NCBI RefSeq assembly: GCF_024464185.1 | Contig: NZ_JANHAU010000001.1 | Span: 868,001 to 932,000 of the forward strand | Length of the DNA stretch: 64,000 nt | Origin: Haloarchaeobius salinus | GTDB lineage: Archaea; Halobacteriota; Halobacteria; Halobacteriales; Natrialbaceae | Reading direction: 5' to 3' | Shown here: one piece after another, positions 9,439 to 17,826 of the stretch | Position numbering within the stretch: the stretch's first letter is position 1 | How the letters are laid out: each line of letters starts with the position of its first letter | Notes under the pieces: generated by a model | Told to the model about the DNA's origin: nothing | The model's input: only the letters and a program-made list of their open reading frames with translations | The model's database searches: none | Made by a program: the position numbers and the translations under genes

Positions 9439-10476
9439 TTACTCCTGCCCGGCCACCCTCCTGCCGACGGTCCGTCCGTTCTCGAAGGCGACGTGGACAC
9501 GGCCCTCGCCGGCGACCCAGTCGCCCGCGACGTAGAGCCCGGCGTCCTCGGCACAGCGGGCGTCGGCGGCGTCGATGCTCGATTCCGGGAGCGCGTAGCG
9601 CCAGCCCTGGTCGTCGACCCAGTCCGGCTCCGTCAGTCGGACGTCGTCGAGAAGCGTCGCGACGAGCGACGCCACCGCGTCGGCGGCCGAGTCCAGCGGC
9701 TCGTCGTAGTGTTCGACGGACCAGTCCGGGGCCATCTGGACGACGAGCAGGCTCTCACCGTCGGGGACGTGCTCGGGCTTGCACTCCTCGCGCGAGAGCC
9801 AGCCGACGGGGTGCTCGCGGTCGGGGTTCACGAGCGCGTACCACGGTCGGTCGAGCTCGAACGGGTAGTGCAGGAGCACCGCCCGGATGGTCCGGAACCC
9901 CACGGCGTCGACGGCGGCGTGGAGGCGGTCCAGCCGCTCGTCGCTCCACTCGGTGGCCGCGAGCAGGTCGGCGGTCTGCGGGGCGGGCGGCGTCAGCACC
10001 ACGGCGTCGAACGGGCCGTGGGACTCACCGTCGGTGTCGGTCAGCGTCCAGCCGTCGCTCTCGCGGGCGAAGGATTCGATTCTCGTTTCGGTGTGGACGG
10101 TCGCCGCTGCCCGCGTCCTGACCCGCTTCGCGAACTGCGTGATCCCCCGCGCGTAGGTCCACTTCGGTCCCCCGTCGCCGCGCCCCTCGGCGATTCCACC
10201 GTCGGCGTCGTGTGTCCACACCGGCAGCTCGATGTCGACGAGGCCGTCGCTCCCGAGGTCGTCGAGGAACCCGTCCACCCAGGCGTCGCCGCCGGGGTTG
10301 ATGTAGTTCGCGCCGTGGTCGTACCGACAGCCGTTCTTTCGGCGGGTCGCGGCACGCCCGGAGATGCCGCTGGCCTTGTCGAACAGCGTCACCTCGGTCG
10401 GTGTGTCGCGGCAGGCATCCGCCACGCCGACACCGGCGGCGCCGGCCCCGACGACGGCGATGTGTCTGGTCATCAT
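9439..10476 (-). CDS. FAD-dependent oxidoreductase, renalase-like
   Basis: The 345-residue protein starts with a dinucleotide-binding fold (IAVVGAGAAGVGVADAC, GxGxxG), followed by a DKASGISGRAATRR segment and YDHGANYINP. Both are typical of the renalase/NAD(P)-binding amine oxidase group. The C-terminus has the FAD-contacting motif AGLYVAGDWVAGEGRVHVAFENG. The two ATGs at the 5' end (10474-10476 and 10471-10473) are equivalent candidates. It stands alone and converges on the pilin gene. The substrate is unknown; related proteins oxidise dihydronicotinamide isomers or amines. Confidence 0.85.
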   Translation of the reverse strand: MMTRHIAVVGAGAAGVGVADACRDTPTEVTLFDKASGISGRAATRRKNGCRYDHGANYINPGGDAWVDGFLDDLGSDGLVDIELPVWTHDADGGIAEGRGDGGPKWTYARGITQFAKRVRTRAAATVHTETRIESFARESDGWTLTDTDGESHGPFDAVVLTPPAPQTADLLAATEWSDERLDRLHAAVDAVGFRTIRAVLLHYPFELDRPWYALVNPDREHPVGWLSREECKPEHVPDGESLLVVQMAPDWSVEHYDEPLDSAADAVASLVATLLDDVRLTEPDWVDDQGWRYALPESSIDAADARCAEDAGLYVAGDWVAGEGRVHVAFENGRTVGRRVAGQE

Positions 10477-10679
10477 CCGAGGCTGGGGACCACGCCCCCA
10501 TAGTCCCCGCGCCGGATTCGTTGGGTGACGGCGGCTCAGCTGGGGTGTTCTGCTGGCGAACAGGCGACGCGGCAGCTATGGCGTCACGCGACGGTGCGTC
10601 GCACACCGGCCTCGGCCGTCGCGCGTCCGGTCGTCAGAACACGCCGGTGCTGGCCGCGGCTTCGTACAAGAAGGGTGGG

Positions 10680-11876
10680 TCAGTTCGTCGTGACGAGCTC
10701 GACGACCTCGCGGTGTTCGAGTTCGGTGTCGCCCCCCATCTGCCGCTTGGTCCGGCAGTTGAGGCCGTGGAGCAGGCCGTCGCCGATGTCGGAGTGGAGG
10801 TGGTACGCGAAGTCGCTGGTCGTCGAGCCGCCGGGGAGGAGGAAGCAGTCGCGCATCACGCGGCCCTGCTCGTCGCCCATGGCCTCCGCGCCGCCGGGGA
10901 AGACGGCGATGACGCCGAGTTCGTCGAACAGCGCGGCCTCGATTGCCTGCTGGACGCCCGTCCCGCCGTACTCGGTGACGAACTCGCGGATCTGTTCGAG
11001 CCCCTGCTCCTGCTCGTCGGAGACGTCGGCGACGATTTCGAAGTCGTCGTCGCCGGCGTGGTAGTCAACAACGCCCTGCTCTGCCGCGTTCTTCAGTGCC
11101 TTCTCGGCGTGGGCGCTGACGGGGACGAACTGGAGGTGGTCGTAGTCGGGGTCGTCGGTGATCTCGTCCCAGTTCTCCTGCGCCGCTGGGGTGTCCATCT
11201 TGTTCGCGGCGACGACCATCGGCTTCGTGCGCTTTCGGATCTCGCGGGCGAGCGCGTCGCGGTCGGCTTCGTCCCACGTGTCGGGGTCGAGTTCGAGGTC
11301 GAGTGCGAGGATTATCTGCTTGATCTCGTCCTTGTTCGTGCCGAAGGCGGACATCTGGTCGGCGAGCTCGATCTCGATGGAGTGGTCGTCCTCCGCCTGA
11401 TAGCGGTTCTGGAACTTCTCGATGCCCGTCTCGAGGATGCCGACGTACCACTGGTCGAGCTCGTTCTCCAGGAAGTCGATGTCCTCGCGGGGATCGTGGT
11501 CCTCGGTGGGCTCGCCCTCGAGGTCGGTCTCGCCGGAGAAGTCGACGACGTGGACGAGCACGTCCGTCTCGTTCAGGTCGGTGAGGAACTGGTTGCCCAG
11601 CCCGCGACCCTCGTGCGCGCCGGGGACGAGGCCGGCCACGTCGACGAGTTTGGTGGGGACGTACCGTGTCCCCTCGCGGCAGTAGCCCGTGTCCGGTGTG
11701 CAGTGCTCGTCGAACTCCGGGGCGGCGCAGTCCACCCGGACGTACGCCTCGCCGATGGAGGGGTCGATGGTCGTGAAGGGGTACGCACCCTCGGGAACGT
11801 CGTTCATCGTTGCCGCGTTGAAGAACGTCGACTTGCCCACCGAGGGCTTGCCGACGAGACCGATGTTGTAGCTCAT
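10680..11876 (-). CDS. ychF: OBG-family GTPase YchF (translation-associated)
   Basis: The 398-residue P-loop GTPase has G1 GKPSVGKST, G3-like DVAGLVPGAHEGRGLG, G4 NKMD and a C-terminal TGS-like domain ending HREVVELV. It belongs to the archaeal/eukaryotic branch of the OBG/YchF family that associates with ribosomes. Bacterial YchF and human OLA1 have a changed G4 motif and prefer ATP; here NKMD is kept, so GTP is plausible. The ATG at 11874-11876 gives MSYNIGLVGKPS, the conserved start. It is divergent from msrB; a strong palindrome lies between the two genes. Confidence 0.95.
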   Translation of the reverse strand: MSYNIGLVGKPSVGKSTFFNAATMNDVPEGAYPFTTIDPSIGEAYVRVDCAAPEFDEHCTPDTGYCREGTRYVPTKLVDVAGLVPGAHEGRGLGNQFLTDLNETDVLVHVVDFSGETDLEGEPTEDHDPREDIDFLENELDQWYVGILETGIEKFQNRYQAEDDHSIEIELADQMSAFGTNKDEIKQIILALDLELDPDTWDEADRDALAREIRKRTKPMVVAANKMDTPAAQENWDEITDDPDYDHLQFVPVSAHAEKALKNAAEQGVVDYHAGDDDFEIVADVSDEQEQGLEQIREFVTEYGGTGVQQAIEAALFDELGVIAVFPGGAEAMGDEQGRVMRDCFLLPGGSTTSDFAYHLHSDIGDGLLHGLNCRTKRQMGGDTELEHREVVELVTTN

Positions 11877-11990
11877 TGACCTATCGAACGTCACCGGTCG
11901 GCATAAGGCTTGAAATACGCGTTCGCGGTGGTTGTGAGTGTCTCGCACGGCTACTGGTGGAGTCAGTACCCTGCGGGAACGCCGGAGGGG

Positions 11991-12011
11991 AGTTTACAAT
12001 AACCGTAAACT
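11991..12011. promoter_or_regulatory. Palindromic operator-like site between ychF and msrB
   Basis: A perfect inverted repeat, AGTTTAC-N7-GTAAACT, lies 46 bases upstream of the msrB start and 115 bases upstream of ychF. The AT-rich centre (TTTACAATAA) could itself serve as the msrB TATA element. The symmetric arms suggest a dimeric DNA-binding regulator. The regulator is not identifiable from the window. Confidence 0.5.
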
Positions 12012-12056
12012 TCGACGACCATGGCACCTTTGCCGGTCCCACACCTACACTCATCC

Positions 12057-12473
12057 ATGAGCGACAGTCCACAGGAACCGAAGACGGACGTCCCAGAGTC
12101 CGACGCGGAGTGGCGCGAGCGCCTCGACGACGAGGAGTACGAGATCCTCCGGAACCAGGGTACCGAGGCGCGCTTCTCCGGGGAGTACGTCGACCACTTC
12201 GAGGACGGCACGTACCGTTGCAAGGGCTGCGGCGAGGTGCTGTTCGACGCCGACACGAAGTTCGACCACGGCTGCGGCTGGCCGTCCTTCTACGCCGCGG
12301 AGAACGGCAAAATCGAGCAGCGCGAGGACCTGAGCCACGGGATGCGTCGCATCGAGGTCGTCTGTGCGAACTGCGAGAGCCACCTCGGGCACGTGTTCGA
12401 CGACGGCCCTGCGCCGACCGGCGAGCGGTTCTGCATCAACTCGGTGGCGCTGGAGTTCGACGGCGAGGAGTAG
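12057..12473 (+). CDS. msrB: Peptide methionine (R)-S-oxide reductase MsrB
   Basis: The 138-residue protein has the MsrB core: two zinc-binding CxxC pairs (CKGCG and CANCE), the substrate-binding segment DHGCGWPSFY, HLGHVFDDGP, and the catalytic cysteine in RFCINSVAL. It reduces methionine-R-sulfoxide in oxidised proteins, using thioredoxin-type reductants. The ATG at 12057 is chosen because the upstream extension lacks haloarchaeal acidic character. The palindrome upstream may regulate it in response to oxidation, but that is inference. Confidence 0.95.
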   Translation: MSDSPQEPKTDVPESDAEWRERLDDEEYEILRNQGTEARFSGEYVDHFEDGTYRCKGCGEVLFDADTKFDHGCGWPSFYAAENGKIEQREDLSHGMRRIEVVCANCESHLGHVFDDGPAPTGERFCINSVALEFDGEE

Positions 12474-12478
12474 TTCGT

Positions 12479-13426
12479 TCAGTTTTCGCCGTCTCGGAGC
12501 ACGTCGAGTACCTGCTGGCGCTCGGGCACCGCTGTCTGCACACCCTCCATCGTGGTCGAGAGTGCGGCGGCGATCGTCGCCAGTTGGACCGCCCGGCGAA
12601 GCCCGGAGCCCTCGCCGAGTTCCGCCGCGAGGTAGCCCGCGAACACGTCACCCGCACCGGTCGTATCGACGGGGTCGACGGCCGGCGAGTCGACGCGGAA
12701 CTCGTCGTCGCCGTCCTCGACGACGACACCGTTCTCGCCGAGCGTCCGGACGACCGTGCCGTCGAAGGCGTCGAGTGCGTCGGAAAGGGCGGCCGCCTCG
12801 CCCTCGTTCGGGGTCACCACGTCGACGGCGTCGTGCGAGAGGACGGCGCCGGCACCGTCGGCAGGCGCGGGGTCGTAGACGACCGTCGGCCGCCGCCCGG
12901 TACCCGACACCTCGTCCAGCGCCGCGAGTGTCGCCTCGGCCCGTAGTTCGTTCTGGAGGAGCAGGCAGTCCGCGTCTCGCAGGTGATCCCCGTGCCGACG
13001 GGCGTACGCTGGCGTCACCCTCCCGTTCGCGCCGGCGACGATGGCGATGTGGTTCTCGCCCGTCTCGTCGACGACGATGGCGGCGTAGCCCGTCGGTCCG
13101 TCCACGCGTTCGAGGCCGTCGACCGCCACGCCGCGCTCGGCGAGCGTCTCCACGACCGCGTGCTCGTCCTCGTCGTCGCCGACGCAGCCGAGGAGGCTCG
13201 CGTCCGCCTCGGCCGCTGCCGCGGCGACGGCCTGGTTCGCGCCCTTCCCGCCGAGGAACGTCTCCGTGAGGTCGTCGCGGACAGCGGCGGGCACCGCGTC
13301 GACGCGCACCGTCTCGCCCGCGTCGGGGAACCAGCCGTGGGCGTCGGCGAGGGCTGCGATTCGGTCGCGCGAGATGTAGCCGACGTGGTCGACGTTGATG
13401 CTCCCGAAGCTGACGACCCTGGACAT
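12479..13426 (-). CDS. rbsK: PfkB-family sugar kinase, probably ribokinase
   Basis: The 315-residue kinase has both PfkB signatures: FLGGKGANQAVAAAAA near residue 60 and DTTGAGDVFAGYLA near 255, which holds the catalytic Asp. The start (SFGSINVDHVGYISRDR) is typical of ribokinases. ATG 13424-13426 gives this conserved start. It is divergent from a nucleoside hydrolase. The pair forms a short pathway: the hydrolase releases ribose from nucleosides and the kinase makes ribose 5-phosphate. Substrate is inferred from family and context. Confidence 0.88.
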   Translation of the reverse strand: MSRVVSFGSINVDHVGYISRDRIAALADAHGWFPDAGETVRVDAVPAAVRDDLTETFLGGKGANQAVAAAAAEADASLLGCVGDDEDEHAVVETLAERGVAVDGLERVDGPTGYAAIVVDETGENHIAIVAGANGRVTPAYARRHGDHLRDADCLLLQNELRAEATLAALDEVSGTGRRPTVVYDPAPADGAGAVLSHDAVDVVTPNEGEAAALSDALDAFDGTVVRTLGENGVVVEDGDDEFRVDSPAVDPVDTTGAGDVFAGYLAAELGEGSGLRRAVQLATIAAALSTTMEGVQTAVPERQQVLDVLRDGEN

Positions 13427-13525
13427 GGTCGCATCGAGGCACGGGTGGGCAAAGACGGTTCGGCCCCGTCCGTCCACGTTGCCACGTCCGGACGAACTAA
13501 GCCCCGGCGCGGCAGACACCCGCCC

Positions 13526-14482
13526 ATGACCCGTCGCATCATCGTGGACACGGACACCGCGGGAGACGACACACAGGCCATCCTGCTGGGCGCGCTCTCC
13601 GACGCCGTCGAGCTGGAGCTGCTGACCATCGTCGCCGGCAACGTCGAGTTCGACTACCAGGTCGAGAACGCGAAGTACACGCTCGAACTGGCGGGCGTCG
13701 CCGACGAGGTGCCGGTGTACGAGGGCGCGCGCCGGCCGCTGGTCAAGGAGTTCGAGCACGTCGACCACGTCCACGGCGCGGGCGGCCTCGGCGGCGACCT
13801 GTTCCCTGACACCGGCATCGAATCGGCCGACGGCTACGGGCCGGACGCCATCGTCGAGGCGGTCCGGGAGTCGCCGGGCGAGCTGACGCTGGTCTGCATC
13901 GGCCCGCTGACGAACATCGCGCTCGCGCTCCGCCGCGAACCCCGCCTTGGCGAGCTCGTGGAGGAGGTCGTCGTGATGGGTGGCGCGGTGAACACGCTCG
14001 GGAACGACACGCCCTCCGCGGAGTTCAACTTCTGGGTCGACCCCGACGCCGCGAAGGTCGTACTGCGCGAGCTGGACGTGACGCTCCTCGACTGGGGACT
14101 GACGATGCGCCAGGCGACCCTCGAGTCCGACGAACTCGCGCCGATCGAGGACGCCGACACGCCCTACGCCGACTTCTTCACCGAGATCACGGCCCACCTC
14201 CGCGAGTTCAGCGAGGAGCGGTTCGGCTCGGACGCGACCACGCAGCCGGATTCGCTCGCGATGGCGACGGTCATCGAACCCGACCTCGTCGAAGAGGCAC
14301 CACGGTACCACGTCGACGTGGACGAGCGCGAGGGACTCACCCGTGGCTACAGCATGGTCGACGAGCTCGGCATCACCGAGGGCGAGGCCCGCACCCGGGT
14401 CGTCGAGACCATCGACGAGGCGCGCTTCAAGACCATCTTCACCGATATGCTGCTGCACGGCGACCCCGACCGGTCGCGGTGA
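13526..14482 (+). CDS. Inosine/uridine-preferring nucleoside hydrolase
   Basis: The 318-residue protein begins with the calcium-binding motif VDTDTAGDD, the DxDxxxDD signature of nucleoside hydrolases. It also has the conserved LVCIGPLTNIALAL and VVVMGGAV segments, and the later metal/ribose ligand region NFWVDPDAAKVV. It cleaves the N-glycosidic bond of ribonucleosides to give base and ribose. The start ATG lies 100 bases from the divergent kinase start. The base preference cannot be read from the sequence. Confidence 0.92.
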   Translation: MTRRIIVDTDTAGDDTQAILLGALSDAVELELLTIVAGNVEFDYQVENAKYTLELAGVADEVPVYEGARRPLVKEFEHVDHVHGAGGLGGDLFPDTGIESADGYGPDAIVEAVRESPGELTLVCIGPLTNIALALRREPRLGELVEEVVVMGGAVNTLGNDTPSAEFNFWVDPDAAKVVLRELDVTLLDWGLTMRQATLESDELAPIEDADTPYADFFTEITAHLREFSEERFGSDATTQPDSLAMATVIEPDLVEEAPRYHVDVDEREGLTRGYSMVDELGITEGEARTRVVETIDEARFKTIFTDMLLHGDPDRSR

Positions 14483-14512
14483 GCGGTCGGGTGCCGACCG
14501 GCCGAGCCGACG

Positions 14513-15364
14513 TCAGCGTGGTCGCAACCGCAGGCTGATCCCGTCGGGGTCGGCCACCTCGATGCCGTCGCCCTCGTCGGGCTGGTGGACCGCCACGTCG
14601 GCGTCGCGCAGCGCGGCCTCGGCGGCGTCGAGCGCAGCTCCGTCCGGGAGGAGGAGTTCGAACCAGCGCAGCCCACGGCCCTCCGGCGGCTCACGCCGGC
14701 TGTTCCACGTGTTCAGCCCGATGTGGTGGTGGTAGTCGCCGGCGGCGAGGAACAGCGCGGCGTCGGCGTACCGCTGTCTGACGTTCAGTCCGAGCGTGTC
14801 GACGTAGAACCCCTCGGCTGCAGGAAGGTCGCTCACCTCCAGGTGGACGTGCCCGACCGTGGTCTCGTCGTGGGTGCCCGCCCTCCCGCACGCGAGGCCG
14901 GCGATGGAGTCGACGTCGAGCGGGTCGACGCCCATCTGGACGCCGCCGTCGTCGGTCACCGGCCAGTCCGCCCGCGGCCGGTCCCGGTACAGCTCGACGC
15001 CGTTCCCCTCGGGATCTGTCAGGTACAGCGCCTCGCTCACGCCGTGGTCCGAGGCCCCGGTGAGCCGCCAGCGTTCGCGGACCCGGCGGAGCACGTCGCC
15101 GAGCGCGCCGCGCGAGGGGAACAGGAAGGCGACGTGGTACAGCCCGGTCTCGGTCGGTGCACGTTCGGGTGCGTCGGGCTCCGCCCGGAGCTCCAGTAGC
15201 GCCTCACGTGGCGTGCCGAGGGTCGCCCGGTCGGCGTCGCTGGCGGTGACGTCGAGGCCGACCACGTCCCGGTAGAAGTCGACCTGTCGGTCGAGGTCGG
15301 TCACGCCGAGCGCGACGCGACCCGGGGTGGTGTCGGGCGGGAGACGGGTGTCGGCGTCGCTCAT
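14513..15364 (-). CDS. Double-domain VOC (glyoxalase/extradiol dioxygenase-like) protein
   Basis: The 283-residue protein contains two vicinal-oxygen-chelate modules, about residues 10-125 and 165-280. Conserved segments include VALGVTDLDRQVDFYRDVVG, LYLTDPEGNGVELYRD, VGHVHLEVSDLPAAEGFYVD and YHHHIGLNTW. Histidines and glutamates at the expected metal positions (YHVAF, GVELY, VGHVHLEV) suggest a metal-binding site. The arrangement resembles bacterial YwbC/CatE-type catechol-2,3-dioxygenase-like proteins. ATG 15362-15364 gives MSDADTRLP; a longer frame lacks a good start. Reaction unknown. Confidence 0.85.
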   Translation of the reverse strand: MSDADTRLPPDTTPGRVALGVTDLDRQVDFYRDVVGLDVTASDADRATLGTPREALLELRAEPDAPERAPTETGLYHVAFLFPSRGALGDVLRRVRERWRLTGASDHGVSEALYLTDPEGNGVELYRDRPRADWPVTDDGGVQMGVDPLDVDSIAGLACGRAGTHDETTVGHVHLEVSDLPAAEGFYVDTLGLNVRQRYADAALFLAAGDYHHHIGLNTWNSRREPPEGRGLRWFELLLPDGAALDAAEAALRDADVAVHQPDEGDGIEVADPDGISLRLRPR

Positions 15365-15467
15365 CCGCACACGATGGTCGGCCAGGAACAAAAGGACTCC
15401 TGCCGGTCGGTGGACAGGTGGTGTTCGCAGGCTGGCCGGGGGACCGGTCGTAGCTGGCCGACCGATT

Positions 15468-15513
15468 AAAAAACGGCGTCCGCCGATGCCCCGCCACGGG
15501 GTCGGGGCGGGTT
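15468..15513 (-). terminator. Probable terminator downstream of the subtilase gene
   Basis: On the minus strand, just after the subtilase stop codon, a GC-rich inverted repeat (GCCCCG...CGGGGC) and a small CGGC-GGAC-GCCG hairpin are followed directly by six T residues (A-run at 15468-15473 on the plus strand). T-tracts end transcription in archaea. Confidence 0.45.
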
Positions 15514-15519
15514 GTCCGA

Positions 15520-16866
15520 CTACAGCGCGTCGACGATGTTCAGGTAGCCGCTCCCGTAGTACTCCTTCCCGTAGCCGTCGGGCACGTCTGCGGCTTGCTT
15601 GAGCGCGGCCTCGACCTGGTTGGCGTTGTAGTTCGGGTTCGCGCTCTTGACCAGCGCGGCCGCCCCGGCGACGTTCGGCGCGGCCATCGAGGTGCCGGCC
15701 TTCCAGCCGTAGCCGGGGACCTGCGTGTCGGGCTCGCCGTCACCGTCGGTGTCCTCGTAGGTGAACACTGTGTTGAACACGAGGTCGTACGCATACGCCG
15801 GAACGCCATCGACCGGGTCGGTGAGGGAGGTGTCGGCGTCGCCACCTGGCGCGCCGAGCGTGATTGCATTCGTCCCGTAGTTGGTGTAGAACGCAGGGCT
15901 CTCGGGCGGACTCTCCGTCACATCGGGGTCGAACGAGAGCCCGTACCCGATTGGACCGGTGGCCGACACCGAGAGCGCCTGCGCGCCCTCGTTCGGCAGG
16001 CTGATGAAGTTCTTGTCGTGCTGGAGGTCGGCGCTGTCGTTGCCGGCCGCGATGACGAGCAGGGTCCCCTCCCTGTTCGCGTACGTCATCGCGCTGTTGA
16101 GGACCTTGCCGTAGAACTGGCCGTTCGCCTGCCGTGGAACCGGGTACGCACCCAGCGAGAGGTTCGCCACGTCCGCACCGACGTTCGCACTGTAGACCAC
16201 GGCGGCGAGGATGTCGGCGAACGATGCCCCGCCCTCAGCGGAGAACACGCGGCAGTCCACGAGGTCGGTCTTCGGTGCGGTGCCGTTGACGCCGAGACCG
16301 CCGCCGTTGTCCGCCGCGACGATGCCCGCGACGTGGGTGCCGTGGTCGCCACCCCCGACCGGGTTGTGGTCGCCCCCGTCGTCGGTGAAGTTCCGCGAGA
16401 GGTCGAGGTTCAGCGGCCCCGCCAGGTCCGGGTGCGTCTCCAGCACGCCGGAGTCGATGACGGCGACCCGCGTGCCCTCGCCCTCGGTCGTCTCGTGTGC
16501 CTCGGGAACGTTCAGGTCGGCCTTGTCCCACTGCAGGGAGTCACCAGGCTGTCCCTCGTAGTCCGAGGCGTCGAACGTCGGGACCTCCGCGTTCGGCTCC
16601 GGCTCGTTCAGTTCGAGCTCGATGTCAGGTGCGAACTCCTTGACGCCGTTCGACGACCGCAGCGCCCCCTCGTCGCCGGTGACGACGGCGAGCTTGATCC
16701 CCGGCATCTCGTGGACCACCTCGACGCCGTTCGGTAGCCCTCGACCCTTCGTTCGGACGATGAACCGGTCCGTCGATGTCGCCGCCGTGACCGTGGTTCC
16801 GACCGCGATTCCCCCGAGCAGTGCCCCGCTTACCTTGATAACGTCTCTTCTGGTACTGTGTACCAT
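15520..16866 (-). CDS. Tat-exported subtilisin-like serine protease (S8, halolysin type)
   Basis: The 448-residue preproprotein has a Tat signal (STRRDVIKVSGALLGGIAVG), an I9-type propeptide (about 35-110) and an S8 catalytic domain. The triad is Asp in VAVIDSGV, His in GGGDHGTHVAGI and Ser in AGTSMAAPNVAGAAAL; the oxyanion Asn is in LLVIAAGND. It resembles secreted haloarchaeal halolysins but ends soon after the catalytic domain, with no long C-terminal extension. ATG 16864-16866 is preferred to the upstream start because a TATA box on the minus strand sits about 29 bases before it. A T-rich terminator follows the gene. Confidence 0.93.
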   Translation of the reverse strand: MVHSTRRDVIKVSGALLGGIAVGTTVTAATSTDRFIVRTKGRGLPNGVEVVHEMPGIKLAVVTGDEGALRSSNGVKEFAPDIELELNEPEPNAEVPTFDASDYEGQPGDSLQWDKADLNVPEAHETTEGEGTRVAVIDSGVLETHPDLAGPLNLDLSRNFTDDGGDHNPVGGGDHGTHVAGIVAADNGGGLGVNGTAPKTDLVDCRVFSAEGGASFADILAAVVYSANVGADVANLSLGAYPVPRQANGQFYGKVLNSAMTYANREGTLLVIAAGNDSADLQHDKNFISLPNEGAQALSVSATGPIGYGLSFDPDVTESPPESPAFYTNYGTNAITLGAPGGDADTSLTDPVDGVPAYAYDLVFNTVFTYEDTDGDGEPDTQVPGYGWKAGTSMAAPNVAGAAALVKSANPNYNANQVEAALKQAADVPDGYGKEYYGSGYLNIVDAL

Positions 16867-16890
16867 GTTACTACCTGGCGAGTAATCGGC

Positions 16891-16898
16891 CATAAAAC
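16891..16898 (-). promoter_or_regulatory. TATA box of the subtilase gene
   Basis: AGTTTTATG on the minus strand is centred about 29 bases before the ATG at 16866, the spacing of a leaderless haloarchaeal transcript. It supports the chosen start codon. Confidence 0.5.
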
Positions 16899-17364
16899 TT
16901 ATCTAATGAAACGAACGCCGACGCTTTTTCACTCCGGAGTCCCGGTAATCGCCAGCCGTCTCGCTTTTCGAATCGGTCCTGGCGGCGTTCGGGTCGGCGG
17001 TCACCCGAAAGCCGGTGCTCTCGCCGCTCACCGGTCCGAGGCAATTGACTGGGCTCCGCTCGGATCGCTCGGTGGACCGGGCGGCCGGTCGCTCATCACC
17101 GGCAGCGTCGGTACTCGCTGGGGCTCGTGGCGATTCGATGCCACGGTCCTCGAGGGCGGCCAGCGTGTGCTCGGTCACGTCCCTCGCCGGATGGTCAGTA
17201 TGGAGCTCGGCCTCGACGATGTGCCGGTCGCCGCCACGTCCCCGTCGCTTGCGATGTAGAAATCCGCCACGATAGGCATTTCTCCGGTCCCAGGCAGGCC
17301 GAAGCACCCGAGCTGCTCGCCGGAACGTATGGGTGGGAGAATATCGCCCGTTTCGGTGGGCGGT
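16899..17364. other. Gene-poor stretch with a weakly coding-like minus-strand frame
   Basis: No convincing gene is visible. A minus-strand frame (16903-17307) reads partly like haloarchaeal protein (AELHTDHPARDVTEHTLAAL) but is Arg-rich on both sides and has no promoter that I can see. It may be a decayed gene, or chance in GC-rich DNA. Confidence 0.3.
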
Positions 17365-17592
17365 TCAGACGCCGCCGTGCATCGACTCGTTCTCGTCGTC
17401 GGCGAGGTTCCTGCAGCGACTGGTGTCGGTGCTGCTGAACTGCCGCTGACACTGGGCGATCCAGGAGACGTCGGTGGGCGGCGACTCGCGGTCGGGGCCG
17501 GTCTCCGGTTCGGGGTTGGGGACGTCGGTCGATTCCTCGATGCGCGGACTCGTGCTGGCGGCGTCGGGCGTGGCGTCGGTGCGTGTGCTCAT
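17365..17592 (-). CDS. Small acidic Ser/Thr-rich hypothetical protein (75 aa)
   Basis: The frame encodes an acidic, Ser/Thr/Pro-rich N-terminal half (MSTRTDATPDAASTSPRIEE...) and a C-terminal part with two cysteines (WIAQCQRQF and SRCRNLADDENES). The composition is haloarchaeal rather than the Arg-rich look of shadow frames. Its ATG overlaps the stop of a 29-codon frame (17591-17678, beginning MSHVLAARAGRP) as ATGA, and a minus-strand TATA-like TTTATGATAG lies around 17702-17712. These fit a tiny two-gene transcript. I recognise no family and evidence is modest. Confidence 0.35.
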   Translation of the reverse strand: MSTRTDATPDAASTSPRIEESTDVPNPEPETGPDRESPPTDVSWIAQCQRQFSSTDTSRCRNLADDENESMHGGV

Positions 17593-17788
17593 GTGGTGCG
17601 TCGTCTGGGTGGTGTGGTGCTCGTCTGCTGTCGATTCGGTGTCGGGCGGCCCGCGCGTGCTGCGAGTACGTGACTCATCGTATCCCTACCTCTGCACCAA
17701 TCTATCATAAATGTTCATGTTGGTGTCGTGCTTGCCTGGAGTGGTGTTCCGACCCGGTGGGCCCCACGGGATGAGCGACGCGCAAGGC

Positions 17789-17796
17789 AATTATAC
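17789..17796 (+). promoter_or_regulatory. TATA box of the Vps62-like gene
   Basis: AATTATAC lies about 34 bases before the ATG at 17827. A second AT-rich element (CTTATG, 17805-17810) is closer to the start. Confidence 0.45.
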
Positions 17797-17826
17797 TCAG
17801 CCAACTTATGCTTCTTGAAGCGAATC

